Positions 7,999 to 17,143 of a stretch of 64,000 nucleotides of DNA are shown here, one piece after another. Origin of the DNA: Prevotella sp. (GTDB taxonomy: Bacteria > Bacteroidota > Bacteroidia > Bacteroidales > Bacteroidaceae); NCBI GenBank assembly GCA_017469955.1, contig JAFUFJ010000003.1, forward strand, positions 1 to 64,000, written 5' to 3'. Below the pieces are notes generated by a model. The model did not search any database. It was given only the letters and a program-made list of their open reading frames with translations, and had not been told where the DNA came from. Numbering within the stretch: position 1 is the first letter of the stretch; each line of letters begins with the position of its first letter. The position numbers and the translations under genes are program-made.

Positions 7999-9444
7999 TT
8001 ACTCGTCATCTTCGTCTTTTGTGAGGGTATCGAAGAACTTCTTGATGCCACGCATAGCCTTTTTCAGAGGAGCATTCTGCCGTCTTTCTTCCTCGCGGCG
8101 TCTCTCTTCTTCCTCTTCTATCTGGCGCTGTCGGGCTTCTTCTTCAGCCTTTCTCTGTCGGGCTTCTTCTTCAGCTCTCTGCTTTTCGGCCTCAGTCTGC
8201 ACGATACCCCTTCCCGTTGTCTGGACATTTTGGTGTGAGTCGTTGACAAGGACTGTGGGCTTCTGCCCGTCAGAGGCAAAGAGGTCGTTGCGGATTTCTT
8301 CGCCTGCACAGTTGCGATCGCCCTTGGCAAGCAGTCCGAGTACGGTGTTCATCGTACCATCGTGGGAAGATATCTCGCTGTAAGAAGAATTGACTGTCTG
8401 GTTGACAAACTTCGCAACACGGATTTTTTCGATGTGGGTATGGTTGCGGAAAGCACGCTCTATATTTCTCATATTGGCACCTCCGCCAGTCAGAACAATA
8501 CCACCCAACAGCTTGTCGACATACTCGTTTGGAACTTGGAACCAAACATTCTCGATGATTTCCTCGAGCCTTCCTTCTACGATGTCGATGAATTTACGGC
8601 TTTCAACCGACCGGTCGGCGTCAATAGCAAAGTTGAGGCTGTTGTCAATCTCTGCATTGTCAGTATAAGCACTGCCGTGCTTGATCTTCATTTCTTCGGC
8701 TTCACGCTCTTCCATCTGTAGTGAAGCAATGTCTTTTGTGATGTTGTTGGAGCCGAGAGGAATGACTGCAAGATGGCGTAGAATGTTCTTGTAATACACG
8801 GAAACGGTAGTAGTGTCGGCACCAAGGTCTACCAAAACGGTGCCGGTACGTTTCTCTGCATCAGTAAGAACGCTGTCTGCCATGGCCAGAGGCGACAGGT
8901 ACATCTCGGCAATGGCAAGGTTGGCATTGGCAAAACACTTGTTCAGGTTTCGGTAAAATGCCTTGCGCCATAAGATGTTCAGAAAGTTTCCTTCAAGACG
9001 CGAGCACTCAATGCCGACGGGATCGAGCTGGTATTGGCTGTCGACTTTGTATTCTTGTGTCACGGCATCGAGAATTTCCTGATCTGGATACGCCATACTT
9101 CTGTTCCCGTCCATTAGTTCATTAATGGTGTCTTGGTCGATAATCGTCGGTGCTGGCATGTCTTTCACAATGACATTGCGTACGCTTCTGATGCTTTGTC
9201 CTCCCACACCTACATAGACTTGGGTAACCTTGGTCTTAAGGATGCCCTCCAACTTCTTGACAATGTTTGACAGACACTGCACGGTTTTGTCAATGTTGTA
9301 GACGACTCCCTTGTGGATACACGTCGTAGAGTCTTCCTTCACAACGGCTAAAACCGACATGCTGCCGTCAAGATTCTTTCTTCCTGCGATACCGGTTATC
9401 TTAGATGAACCGAGTTCGATAGCTACAATAAATTCCTGTGGCAT
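7999..9444 (-). CDS. ftsA: cell division protein FtsA
   Basis: FtsA is the actin-like ATPase that tethers FtsZ to the membrane. The start MPQEFIVAIELGSSKITGIAG contains the phosphate-1 loop, and LVDLGADTTTVSVY and LTGGGANM are the second phosphate and adenosine motifs. The 481-residue protein is longer than the E. coli form because of an extended tail: a strongly charged Glu/Arg helix (EAEKQRAEEEARQRKAEE, about residues 415-455) followed by an amphipathic Lys-rich segment (LKKAMRGIKKFFDTL), the probable membrane-targeting helix, and an acidic end. Confidence 0.97.
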   Translation of the reverse strand: MPQEFIVAIELGSSKITGIAGRKNLDGSMSVLAVVKEDSTTCIHKGVVYNIDKTVQCLSNIVKKLEGILKTKVTQVYVGVGGQSIRSVRNVIVKDMPAPTIIDQDTINELMDGNRSMAYPDQEILDAVTQEYKVDSQYQLDPVGIECSRLEGNFLNILWRKAFYRNLNKCFANANLAIAEMYLSPLAMADSVLTDAEKRTGTVLVDLGADTTTVSVYYKNILRHLAVIPLGSNNITKDIASLQMEEREAEEMKIKHGSAYTDNAEIDNSLNFAIDADRSVESRKFIDIVEGRLEEIIENVWFQVPNEYVDKLLGGIVLTGGGANMRNIERAFRNHTHIEKIRVAKFVNQTVNSSYSEISSHDGTMNTVLGLLAKGDRNCAGEEIRNDLFASDGQKPTVLVNDSHQNVQTTGRGIVQTEAEKQRAEEEARQRKAEEEARQRQIEEEEERRREEERRQNAPLKKAMRGIKKFFDTLTKDEDDE

Positions 9445-9484
9445 AGTGCTTTTATTTTAAGTTTCTTTTGAATGTTCTGCCTGT

Positions 9485-10399
9485 TTATATTTCCTTTTTG
9501 CTGTTGTTGCTGCTGTCGGCCAGTTGCTTCTGAGACAAGTTGTCGGATGTAGTGCTGTCGTCGTAGAAAATATTCTGGGCCGGCTCTACAATGTTCTCTT
9601 TTTCTTTTCGCTGCTTACAGATGATTTGGTTGTCAAATTCAAGATTGACAGACGAATACTTGTTCCACCCAGCTTGTGACAAACCGTATTGATAGAACTT
9701 CATCAAGCGTTCGAGTTTCTTGTTGACAAACGCCGTTATCTCCCGTTGTCTCTCTGTCTTGTCTGGATTTTCGGGCATTCTTCCAAGGTAGACCACATGA
9801 TCTCCTACTCGGGGAATGATTTCTATGCCGTGGTCATTGGTCACGTTTATCTGTTCGACAAGGTCTCTCCATAGGGGATTTTCCATCAGAGCCTTTGCCA
9901 AAGGTGATATGTATTCTGTGGCAAAATCCTTGCTGATATTCCCGGTTGCGATAATGAGATCGCTCGTGTATTGGGAGTTTGGCATGACATTATCCTGATC
10001 GTCCAGATATGCATCAAACCCGTTGGCAGCCTTGATACGTATGACAGGCAGGCGTTGACTGATGCTGATGCTGACATGTCCATCTTGTGTTTTGTAGCAT
10101 TCTGCCTTTTCCACGAACGGACTTTTCATCAAAGTCTCCTCCATATCCCTGACATTAACCATCTCCATTTGTTTTCCTTTTGGATAGAGATGGGCCTCCT
10201 TCAGTCGTTTCTCGATTTCCGTTTTGGAGATAAATCCGTTAGCAGAGCCGTCCATTATCGTTATGTCGATACCAGTACATTCCTGCCGGCTCTCATCGGG
10301 TTTGTTGAATGCCGTGACAGCAATGACCAAGTATGCTGCAAGTAGAATGTCGAGCGTGATGGTCAGGATTTTTTTCCAGTTAATTCGTTTTTTCTTCAC
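9485..10399 (-). CDS. ftsQ: cell division protein FtsQ
   Basis: FtsQ is a bitopic membrane protein that links the ring to septal wall synthesis. A cytoplasmic KKKRINWKK segment is followed by one membrane helix (about residues 11-27, ILTITLDILLAAYLVIAVTA) and a POTRA-like domain containing SKTEIEKRLKEAHLYP and MEETLMKSPFVEKAE. The tail of this 304-residue protein is polar and rich in Asp, Ser and Asn. The first codons overlap the end of murC by four bases, which suggests translational coupling. The sequence is divergent from proteobacterial FtsQ, and the call rests on position, topology and the POTRA segment. Confidence 0.9.
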   Translation of the reverse strand: MKKKRINWKKILTITLDILLAAYLVIAVTAFNKPDESRQECTGIDITIMDGSANGFISKTEIEKRLKEAHLYPKGKQMEMVNVRDMEETLMKSPFVEKAECYKTQDGHVSISISQRLPVIRIKAANGFDAYLDDQDNVMPNSQYTSDLIIATGNISKDFATEYISPLAKALMENPLWRDLVEQINVTNDHGIEIIPRVGDHVVYLGRMPENPDKTERQREITAFVNKKLERLMKFYQYGLSQAGWNKYSSVNLEFDNQIICKQRKEKENIVEPAQNIFYDDSTTSDNLSQKQLADSSNNSKKEI

Positions 10400-11772
10400 T
10401 TGCCTTCAAGAATCTTTGTGATTTGTGGAACATAGTTGTCTATATCTCCGGCTCCGAGAACGACTAAAACATCGAAGTCCCGCTCTCTGACAAGGTCAAG
10501 AACCTCATTTTTCCTGATCATCTTCTTTTCGACACCAGGGCGTAAATGGTCGAAGATCAACTTGCTGCTCACTCCCGGAATAGGATCTTCTCTGGCAGGA
10601 TAGATGTCGCAAAGTATCACTTCGTCAAGCAGACTTAGAGCATCGGCAAACTCCTGATAGAAGTCTTTCGTGCGACTATATAGATGGGGTTGAAAGATGA
10701 CTGTGATCTTCCTGTCCTTGTAAAGTTCGCGAATACTCTTGGCACTTTGGTAGATTTCCTGAGGATGATGGGCATAGTCTGACAGGAAAACCCTTTCCGG
10801 TGTCCTTATCTTGAAATCGAAACGTCGTTCTACTCCATGAAAAGACCTCATGCCATATCTCAGTTCTTCGGCATTACATCCGTTGAGTTGTGCCATGGCC
10901 ATTGCGGCAATGCTGTTCTCTATGTTGATGGGAATGGGTTGTCCGAGTGATATGTTCCTGACATTTTCCACAGGGGAGATGAAGTCAAACGTAATTTCTC
11001 CATTCTCAATGACGATGTTTTCTGCATGGAAGTCGCCTTCATCCCTGCTGTATTCATACACTCTGACACTGTCATTTACCATCGGTTTCATCTCCAGATC
11101 CTTATGGATGATCAGTGCGCCTCCTGGCTGTATAAGGGTTGTATAGTGCTGAAAACTTTCAAGATAGGCATCCTTTGTTCCGTAGATGTCTAAGTGGTCG
11201 GGGTCAGTAGAGGTGATGATTGTCATCCACGGACGTAGCCAATGGAACGAACGATCGAACTCGTCGGCCTCGATCACCACATAGTCGCTTGTGTCAGAAA
11301 GCAGATAGTTGGTGCCGTAGTTCTTGGTGATGCCTCCGAGGAACGCGTTGCATTCCACATGGCTTTGGTGCATTATGTGGGCACAGATGGCCGATGTAGT
11401 AGTCTTGCCATGCGTGCCGGCTACGCAAAGACCTTTATGCATTCGCGTGAGCTCTCCAAGCACTTGTGCGCGTTTTTGAACGTGAAATCCGTTCTCTTTG
11501 AAAAACAGCAGTTCTTTATGTTCGGCAGGAACGGCGGGAGTATAGACAACAAGACACGACTCTTTCTTCTTGCATGCATGGGGTATCTCGTCCACATCTT
11601 CCTCAAAATGCAGCAGCATGCCCTCTTTTTCCAGTTGTCGGGTAAGGTCGGAAGGGGTCTTGTCATAGCCGGCCACAACCAGTCCTCTGTGCATGAAGTA
11701 GCGTGCAAGAGCACTCATTCCGATGCCCCCTGCACCGATAAAGTAGACAGCAGTGATGTCTTTCAGTTCCAT
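10396..11772 (-). CDS. murC: UDP-N-acetylmuramate--L-alanine ligase MurC
   Basis: MurC adds L-alanine to UDP-MurNAc in the cytoplasm, the first amino-acid step of peptidoglycan precursor synthesis. The Rossmann-like start (YFIGAGGIGMSALARYF) binds the UDP-sugar, the ATP P-loop GTHGKTTT is at 119-126, and the Mur-ligase motifs YAHHPQEI and FQPHLYSRT are present in the C-terminal half. The length of 458 residues is normal for the family. Confidence 0.97.
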   Translation of the reverse strand: MELKDITAVYFIGAGGIGMSALARYFMHRGLVVAGYDKTPSDLTRQLEKEGMLLHFEEDVDEIPHACKKKESCLVVYTPAVPAEHKELLFFKENGFHVQKRAQVLGELTRMHKGLCVAGTHGKTTTSAICAHIMHQSHVECNAFLGGITKNYGTNYLLSDTSDYVVIEADEFDRSFHWLRPWMTIITSTDPDHLDIYGTKDAYLESFQHYTTLIQPGGALIIHKDLEMKPMVNDSVRVYEYSRDEGDFHAENIVIENGEITFDFISPVENVRNISLGQPIPINIENSIAAMAMAQLNGCNAEELRYGMRSFHGVERRFDFKIRTPERVFLSDYAHHPQEIYQSAKSIRELYKDRKITVIFQPHLYSRTKDFYQEFADALSLLDEVILCDIYPAREDPIPGVSSKLIFDHLRPGVEKKMIRKNEVLDLVRERDFDVLVVLGAGDIDNYVPQITKILEGK

Positions 11773-11825
11773 ATTCTATCGTTCTTTTTGCGGATGTTCC
11801 TGTTGTTTCTGATTACTTTTGTGTG

Positions 11826-12941
11826 TTATTTGCCATGGTTTTCTGCAAGGCGAATCACTTCTTCGGCGATGATACCGGCCGAATCGGGCAGTGCCAGCTT
11901 GAGGATATGCTCGCTTAGTGAAGCCAATTTATCGTCATTCCCCACGGTTTCGATGGCCATTTGCAGCAAGACGTCGGGAGCCTCTGCGTCTTTTACATAG
12001 ATGGCAGCGTCCTTTGTCGACAATGCGAGCGTGTTCTTCGTCTGGTGATCTTCGGCAACATTCGGCGACGGAACAAGGATAACGGGCTTTCCTATGAGGC
12101 AAAACTCGGAGATAGAGCTTGCTCCTGCACGGCTGACAACGAGGTCTGCTGCACGATAAGCCACGCCCATATTGCTGATGAAATCGGTCACCTTCAGGTT
12201 CTGCGGAGCCTTTCCGTTCAAGGCTTGGAGGATGGATTCGTAGTAGTATTTGCCTGTTTGCCACATCACTTGTACGTTGCTTTTTCCCAGCAGGTCAAGA
12301 TGTCCGAGGATGCTTTCGTTGATAGTACGTGCGCCAAGGCTTCCTCCCACGAAGAGAATGGTCTTTTTCATGGGGTCAAGACCTAACGAGCGCAAGGCAT
12401 CTTCACGGCTGATTGCGGTGTCAAGCAACGACTGTCTTACGGGGTTTCCCGTCATCAGGATCTTCTCTTTCGGGAAGAACTTTTCCATACCTTCGTAGGC
12501 TACGCAGATTTTTTCAGCTTTCTTGGACAGCAGCTTGTTGGTCACTCCGGCATAGGAGTTCTGTTCCTGTATCAGGCATGGGATGCCCATCTTGGCACAA
12601 ACGTTTAGCGTCGGACCGCTTGCATATCCGCCGACTCCCACGGCAGCCATAGGCTTGAAGTCGTTGACGATGCTGCGGGCCATGCGCTGGCTTTTCCATA
12701 TTTTGTAGAAGACCTTGATATTCTTGAAGAGATGCTTGCGGTCGAAGCCACAGATGGGTAAGCCTTTGATCTCATATCCGGCCTGTGGCACGCGCTGCAT
12801 TTCCATGCGTCCTTCTGCTCCTACGAACAGTATCTTGGCGTCAGGTCTTTTCTCCATGATGGCATTGGCTATCGAAACGGCAGGAAAAATGTGGCCTCCC
12901 GTCCCGCCTCCGCTAATGATGATTCTCAGTTCGTTGTTCAT
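11826..12941 (-). CDS. murG: UDP-GlcNAc transferase MurG
   Basis: MurG transfers GlcNAc from UDP-GlcNAc to lipid I to form lipid II at the inner face of the cytoplasmic membrane. The N-terminal GGGTGGHIFP loop (residues 11-20) and the second loop (FVGGSLGARTIN) are the two glycine-rich GT-B signatures, and SRAGASSISEF is the UDP-binding motif. The length of 371 residues is typical. It lies between ftsW and murC. Confidence 0.97.
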   Translation of the reverse strand: MNNELRIIISGGGTGGHIFPAVSIANAIMEKRPDAKILFVGAEGRMEMQRVPQAGYEIKGLPICGFDRKHLFKNIKVFYKIWKSQRMARSIVNDFKPMAAVGVGGYASGPTLNVCAKMGIPCLIQEQNSYAGVTNKLLSKKAEKICVAYEGMEKFFPKEKILMTGNPVRQSLLDTAISREDALRSLGLDPMKKTILFVGGSLGARTINESILGHLDLLGKSNVQVMWQTGKYYYESILQALNGKAPQNLKVTDFISNMGVAYRAADLVVSRAGASSISEFCLIGKPVILVPSPNVAEDHQTKNTLALSTKDAAIYVKDAEAPDVLLQMAIETVGNDDKLASLSEHILKLALPDSAGIIAEEVIRLAENHGK

Positions 12942-12986
12942 ATCTCTTGCGCTTTCTGTGCGAATACTCTGTGGATGATAGTTCTC

Positions 12987-14276
12987 TTAGTTGTTGTTGG
13001 CAGTGGCTTGTGCCACGGTAGCAGGCTGTTGGCTGTCGTCGTCTTTCTTGACAGCGGCCGACCTGCTTATGCTTAGAATCACACCAATGTATATACAGTT
13101 GATGACAGACGATGTTCCTCCTTTGCTGATCAGTGGCAAAGGCTGGCCGGTAATGGGTGCAAGGTCAACTGCGACAAACATGTTGAACAGGGCTTGTGTG
13201 ACCAGAAGCAGGGCCAGACCCATTGCCAAAAAGGCAGGAAAGTTGTTGGCACATCGCTTGGCAATGCGAGCAGTCCGGAAAAGCAGGATGATATATAGCA
13301 CGGCAACGACGGCTCCTCCTATGAGTCCCAGTTCTTCGATGATGATGGCAAAGATGAAGTCTGAGTAGGCCTGAGGCAGGAAGTCTCGCTCAACAGAGTT
13401 GCCCGGACCGCGTCCGACGATGCCCGAAGTGCCCACGGCAATGTTGGCATGTATGCGTTGGGGCTTCTCCTTGAGGTCGTATTTGCTCTTGGGGTCGGGG
13501 TTGGTAAAGTCTTCAATACGCATTTTCCAGGCGCCGAAGCGATGGAATATCTTCGACATTCCCGACTTCTCTTGTGGCTCTTCCTGCACAGAACCCTCGT
13601 CAGCCAGCTCGTATGAGGCTGTCATTCGGGTGTCGTTTTGGTCGGAAGTGTCGCCTAAGACCATTACGATGCCGATGAACAGGGCTACGGCCACGACGGT
13701 TCCAGTGATGAGTTTTCCGAGTTGTCTCCAGGGAATGCGCCCGATGATCATCATCAGGAAGATGACGAAGCAGAGCAGGGCAGCAGTAGAGAAGTTCTCC
13801 ACCAGGATGAGCGGGATGATGGCTGCGCAGACGATCAGGATGTATTGCATGGCATTCTTGTCGGCTCCGTTCTCGCGTTGCAGCGCACTTAGTATCTGTG
13901 CCGTGGCCAGAATAAGTGTGCCTTTGGCAATCTCTGAGGGCTGAAACTTGATGCCGAGAATGCTGATCCAGCGTGCGGCGTCGTTGACCTTGCCCACAAA
14001 GAACACGGCAACCAGCGACAATACCGACGCGATGAGCAAGAAAGGTGTGAACACTTTGAAGAATCTGCAAGGGATGTTCAGCGTGACAACCGTGCAGAAG
14101 ATGCCTACGGCAAGGATGCTCGAATGATAGATGACGGGCCAAAGGTAGTTGCCTCTCCTGTAGGTGAGCTGCGAAGAAGCCGAGTAGACCTCTATGATGC
14201 TGATGATACAGAGGAAGAAGAACACCATCCATATCACCTTGTCGCCTTTGAAAAGATTGCCTATCTTGTTGTTCAT
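12987..14276 (-). CDS. ftsW: septal peptidoglycan polymerase FtsW (SEDS)
   Basis: FtsW is the SEDS-family glycosyltransferase that polymerises lipid II at the division septum with its partner FtsI. The start at 14276 gives MNNKIGNLFKGDKVIWMVFF. The 429-residue protein has about ten hydrophobic helices. Family motifs are visible: KFQPSEIAKGTLI, the IVGRGPGNS loop with FLPQAYSDFIFAIIIEELG, and PLISKGGTSS near the end. A polar insertion of about 60 residues (SDQNDTRMTAS to DLKEKPQR) sits in the large extracytoplasmic loop before the active-site region; such enlarged loops are seen in Bacteroidota homologues. Confidence 0.95.
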   Translation of the reverse strand: MNNKIGNLFKGDKVIWMVFFFLCIISIIEVYSASSQLTYRRGNYLWPVIYHSSILAVGIFCTVVTLNIPCRFFKVFTPFLLIASVLSLVAVFFVGKVNDAARWISILGIKFQPSEIAKGTLILATAQILSALQRENGADKNAMQYILIVCAAIIPLILVENFSTAALLCFVIFLMMIIGRIPWRQLGKLITGTVVAVALFIGIVMVLGDTSDQNDTRMTASYELADEGSVQEEPQEKSGMSKIFHRFGAWKMRIEDFTNPDPKSKYDLKEKPQRIHANIAVGTSGIVGRGPGNSVERDFLPQAYSDFIFAIIIEELGLIGGAVVAVLYIILLFRTARIAKRCANNFPAFLAMGLALLLVTQALFNMFVAVDLAPITGQPLPLISKGGTSSVINCIYIGVILSISRSAAVKKDDDSQQPATVAQATANNN

Positions 14277-14325
14277 TGTTAGCGTGCTGTTGTTGAAGGG
14301 GTTGGGTTTTGCGATTGATCGGGGC

Positions 14326-15657
14326 CTATTGGGCGTTGGCTTGCTGCTTGAACTGCTCGCCACGGTCCTCCATGTTGTGGAAGAGGTCGAACGAAGCACA
14401 GCAGGGAGACAGCAGTATCGTGTCGCCTTCGCAGGCCATCCTCCGGCATTCGGCAATGCATGCTGCCATTGAATGGGTGTCGCTGACAGGCAGCCCCATG
14501 CCGTCGAAGGTCTGGTGAAGCTTCGTATTGTCGGCTCCGAGATAAACCAACGCACGGCATTTCTCCCTGATAAGTGGCTTGAGGGGTTCGTAGTCGTTGC
14601 CTTTGTCCAGTCCTCCGAGGATGAGCACGGTGGGTGTTGTCATGCTGTCGAGGGCATACCAACAGGCATCAACGTTAGTGGCCTTCGAGTCGTTGACATA
14701 GTGGATGCCGTTGCGGGTACACACTTTTTCCAGCCGATGCTCAACACCCTGGAAGTCGCCGAGGCTCTTTCTGATGGTCTCAGGTGCTATTCCTGCGACG
14801 TTGGCAGCGAGACCTGCGGCCAGCATGTTGTAGATATTGTGGCGTCCGGGCAGGGAAAGATCATGTTGGGGCATCGAGAAAGCCGTCGGCTCAAGCAGCC
14901 TGTAAGTGCCGTTTTCGACAAAACCCTTGCTGCCTTTGGCGGGAGTTTCGCTGAAGGGAAGCTGTAGGGCTGCGATGTCATAGCGTGGTATCTCGCGCTG
15001 AATGACAGGGTCGCCCTGCCAGTAGATGAAGCAGTCGTCGGCCGTCTGGTTCTGCAAGATGCGCATCTTGGCGTCGACATAGTTCTGCATGTTGAAGTCA
15101 TAGCGGTCGAGATGGTCGGGAGTGATGTTGAGCAGCACGGCAATGTTGGCGCGGAAGCGGAACATGTCGTCGAGCTGGAACGAGCTCAGCTCGATGACAT
15201 ACCATTCGTGTGGCGACTCTGCTACTTGCAAAGCCAGCGAATGACCGATGTTTCCGGCCAGACCGACGTCAAGACCTGCAGCCTTGAACAGGTGGTAGGT
15301 CAGCGACGTTGTGGTAGTCTTGCCGTTCGACCCCGTGATGCATACCATGCGCGAGTCGGTGAATCGTCCGGCAAACTCGATCTCGCTCACGACGGGAATG
15401 CCCCGCTCTACGATCTTCTTCACCATCGGAGCTTCCTTGGGAATGCCGGGACTCTTCACCACTTCGTCGGCCTGCAAGATGCGCTCCTCGGAGTGCTGAC
15501 CCTCTTCCCATTCGATGTGACGCTCGTCGAGCATCTGCTTGTAGCGGGGCTTGATGGCCGACTTGTCGGACACAAACACCTCGTAGCCCTGCTTCCGGGC
15601 CAGTATGGCGGCCCCGACACCGCTCTCGGCAGCTCCTAATATCGCGATTTTCTTCAT
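14326..15657 (-). CDS. murD: UDP-MurNAc-L-alanine--D-glutamate ligase MurD
   Basis: MurD adds D-glutamate to the growing stem peptide. The start at 15657 gives MKKIAILGAAESGVGAAILA, the UDP-binding domain. The P-loop TGSNGKTTTT is at 108-117, followed by HSLALQVAESP, the LLNITPDHLDRY motif and the C-terminal-domain sequence VNDSKATNVDA. The length of 443 residues is normal. The upstream gap to mraY (140 bp) is the longest inside the cluster and contains a 22-bp repeat element. Confidence 0.97.
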   Translation of the reverse strand: MKKIAILGAAESGVGAAILARKQGYEVFVSDKSAIKPRYKQMLDERHIEWEEGQHSEERILQADEVVKSPGIPKEAPMVKKIVERGIPVVSEIEFAGRFTDSRMVCITGSNGKTTTTSLTYHLFKAAGLDVGLAGNIGHSLALQVAESPHEWYVIELSSFQLDDMFRFRANIAVLLNITPDHLDRYDFNMQNYVDAKMRILQNQTADDCFIYWQGDPVIQREIPRYDIAALQLPFSETPAKGSKGFVENGTYRLLEPTAFSMPQHDLSLPGRHNIYNMLAAGLAANVAGIAPETIRKSLGDFQGVEHRLEKVCTRNGIHYVNDSKATNVDACWYALDSMTTPTVLILGGLDKGNDYEPLKPLIREKCRALVYLGADNTKLHQTFDGMGLPVSDTHSMAACIAECRRMACEGDTILLSPCCASFDLFHNMEDRGEQFKQQANAQ

Positions 15658-15720
15658 TTCTTCTCTTTCCTTTTTCGTTCTTTTTCCATGCCTCCGCAAG
15701 CCGTCTTCCTGTCCCTTTAT

Positions 15721-15786
15721 GGAGCAATAGATGATGTTTTGCCCGGCAATAGATAATCTTTTACCCAGTAATAGTTGATCTTTTGC
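15721..15786. repeat. 22-bp tandem element inside the division cluster, CAATAG class, three clear units
   Basis: Three 22-bp units begin at 15721, 15743 and 15765. Each contains an AATAG left core (GCAATAG or GTAATAG) and a TTTTGC or TTTTAC right arm. Two more positions upstream (from 15677) keep the spacing but have lost clear similarity. The element fills the murD-mraY gap. The same unit type is found in the element at 34545. Confidence 0.6.
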
Positions 15787-15797
15787 GCCGTGTTTCC

Positions 15798-17069
15798 TTA
15801 TCTGACTTTCAGAGTAATGATGGTCAAGGCCGCAAGGATGATGGTCACTATCCAGAATCTGACGGTGATCTTCGACTCGTTGAACTGGCGCTTCGGCCAT
15901 CCGCGGAGCAGGAATCGGCTCGTCGGATCAAGGTCTTTATCCAGTTTCCGGAAGTTGTCGTGGATGGGAGTGGCGCGGAAAAGACGCACACGCTGGCCAC
16001 GTTTCTTGTAGAAAGCGAAGACGCGTGTCTGCAAGATCACGCTGAGACTTTCCACAAGGAAGATGCCGCAGAGGATGGGCACGAGCAGCTCTTTGTGGAT
16101 GATCACGGCGCAAACGCCGATGATTCCGCCCGTCATCAGCGAGCCAGTGTCGCCCATAAACACCTGTGCTGGGTAGGCATTATACCACAGGAAACCGATC
16201 ATTGCTCCCACGAAGGCGCAGAGAAATACCACAAGTTCCTGAGAGCCGGGGATGTACATGATGTTGAAATAGGAGGCATACCCAATGTGGCTCGACACAT
16301 AAGCGAAGATGCCAAGGGCCACACCGATGATGGCTGAGTTGCCCGCACACATGCCATCCATGCCATCATTGAGGTTGGCGCCGTTGGAAACGGCCGTCAC
16401 TACGAGGATGGTCATTGCCACAAACAGTATCCAACCGGCAGCATGCTTGTACTTTCCGCAGAACGACATCACGCCCGAATAGTCGAGATTATGCTCCTTG
16501 ACGAAAGGTATCGTGGTCTTCAGCGACTTCACTGGCTCCGACTTGTGGGTGACAACCAGCTCGTGCCCCTGCTGCTCGGTGATGACGTTCTCGTGCAGTT
16601 TAGCGTCAGGACTGAGCCAAAGTACGAGTCCGACAATCAGTCCTATCGACACCTGTCCTACGATTTTATACTTGCCTTTCAGCCCGGCCTTGTCGTGACG
16701 GAATATCTTGATATAGTCATCAAGGAACCCTAAGAAGCCCAGCCACACGGTGGTTCCGATCATCAACAGCAAGTAGACGTTGCGCATTCGGCCAAGCAAC
16801 AGCACGGGAACAAGGATGGAGACGGCAATGATGATGCCTCCCATTGTGGGAACTCCCTTCTTCTGCTCGCCGAAAGGATCGACAGATGCGTCGCGCGAAG
16901 TTTCGCTGATGTTACGGCGACGCATATACTTGATGAACTTTTCGCCGAACCACGCCGAGATGACCAGTGAGAGAATCAGGGTAAGCAGGGCGCGAAACGA
17001 AATGTAAGACCACATGTGGGCCCCTGGGATGTTGTATTGTTCGAGGAATCGGAACAGGTAGTATAGCAT
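15798..17069 (-). CDS. mraY: phospho-MurNAc-pentapeptide transferase MraY
   Basis: MraY moves phospho-MurNAc-pentapeptide onto undecaprenyl phosphate to make lipid I in the inner membrane. The catalytic Asp-rich motifs DDYIK and NGANLNDGMDGMCAG are clear, as is the FMGDTGS motif; a polytopic pattern of about ten helices is visible. At 423 residues it is longer than E. coli MraY because of a polar insertion of about 60 residues between helices (HENVITEQQGHE to CGKYKHA), a feature of Bacteroidota MraY. Confidence 0.96.
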   Translation of the reverse strand: MLYYLFRFLEQYNIPGAHMWSYISFRALLTLILSLVISAWFGEKFIKYMRRRNISETSRDASVDPFGEQKKGVPTMGGIIIAVSILVPVLLLGRMRNVYLLLMIGTTVWLGFLGFLDDYIKIFRHDKAGLKGKYKIVGQVSIGLIVGLVLWLSPDAKLHENVITEQQGHELVVTHKSEPVKSLKTTIPFVKEHNLDYSGVMSFCGKYKHAAGWILFVAMTILVVTAVSNGANLNDGMDGMCAGNSAIIGVALGIFAYVSSHIGYASYFNIMYIPGSQELVVFLCAFVGAMIGFLWYNAYPAQVFMGDTGSLMTGGIIGVCAVIIHKELLVPILCGIFLVESLSVILQTRVFAFYKKRGQRVRLFRATPIHDNFRKLDKDLDPTSRFLLRGWPKRQFNESKITVRFWIVTIILAALTIITLKVR

Positions 17070-17143
17070 GTATTTTCTCTTTTTTACGGTTTATAAGTGG
17101 CGCGACGGTCGGGGTGAAAGCTGTCTCCGCAGGCTCTTTATGG

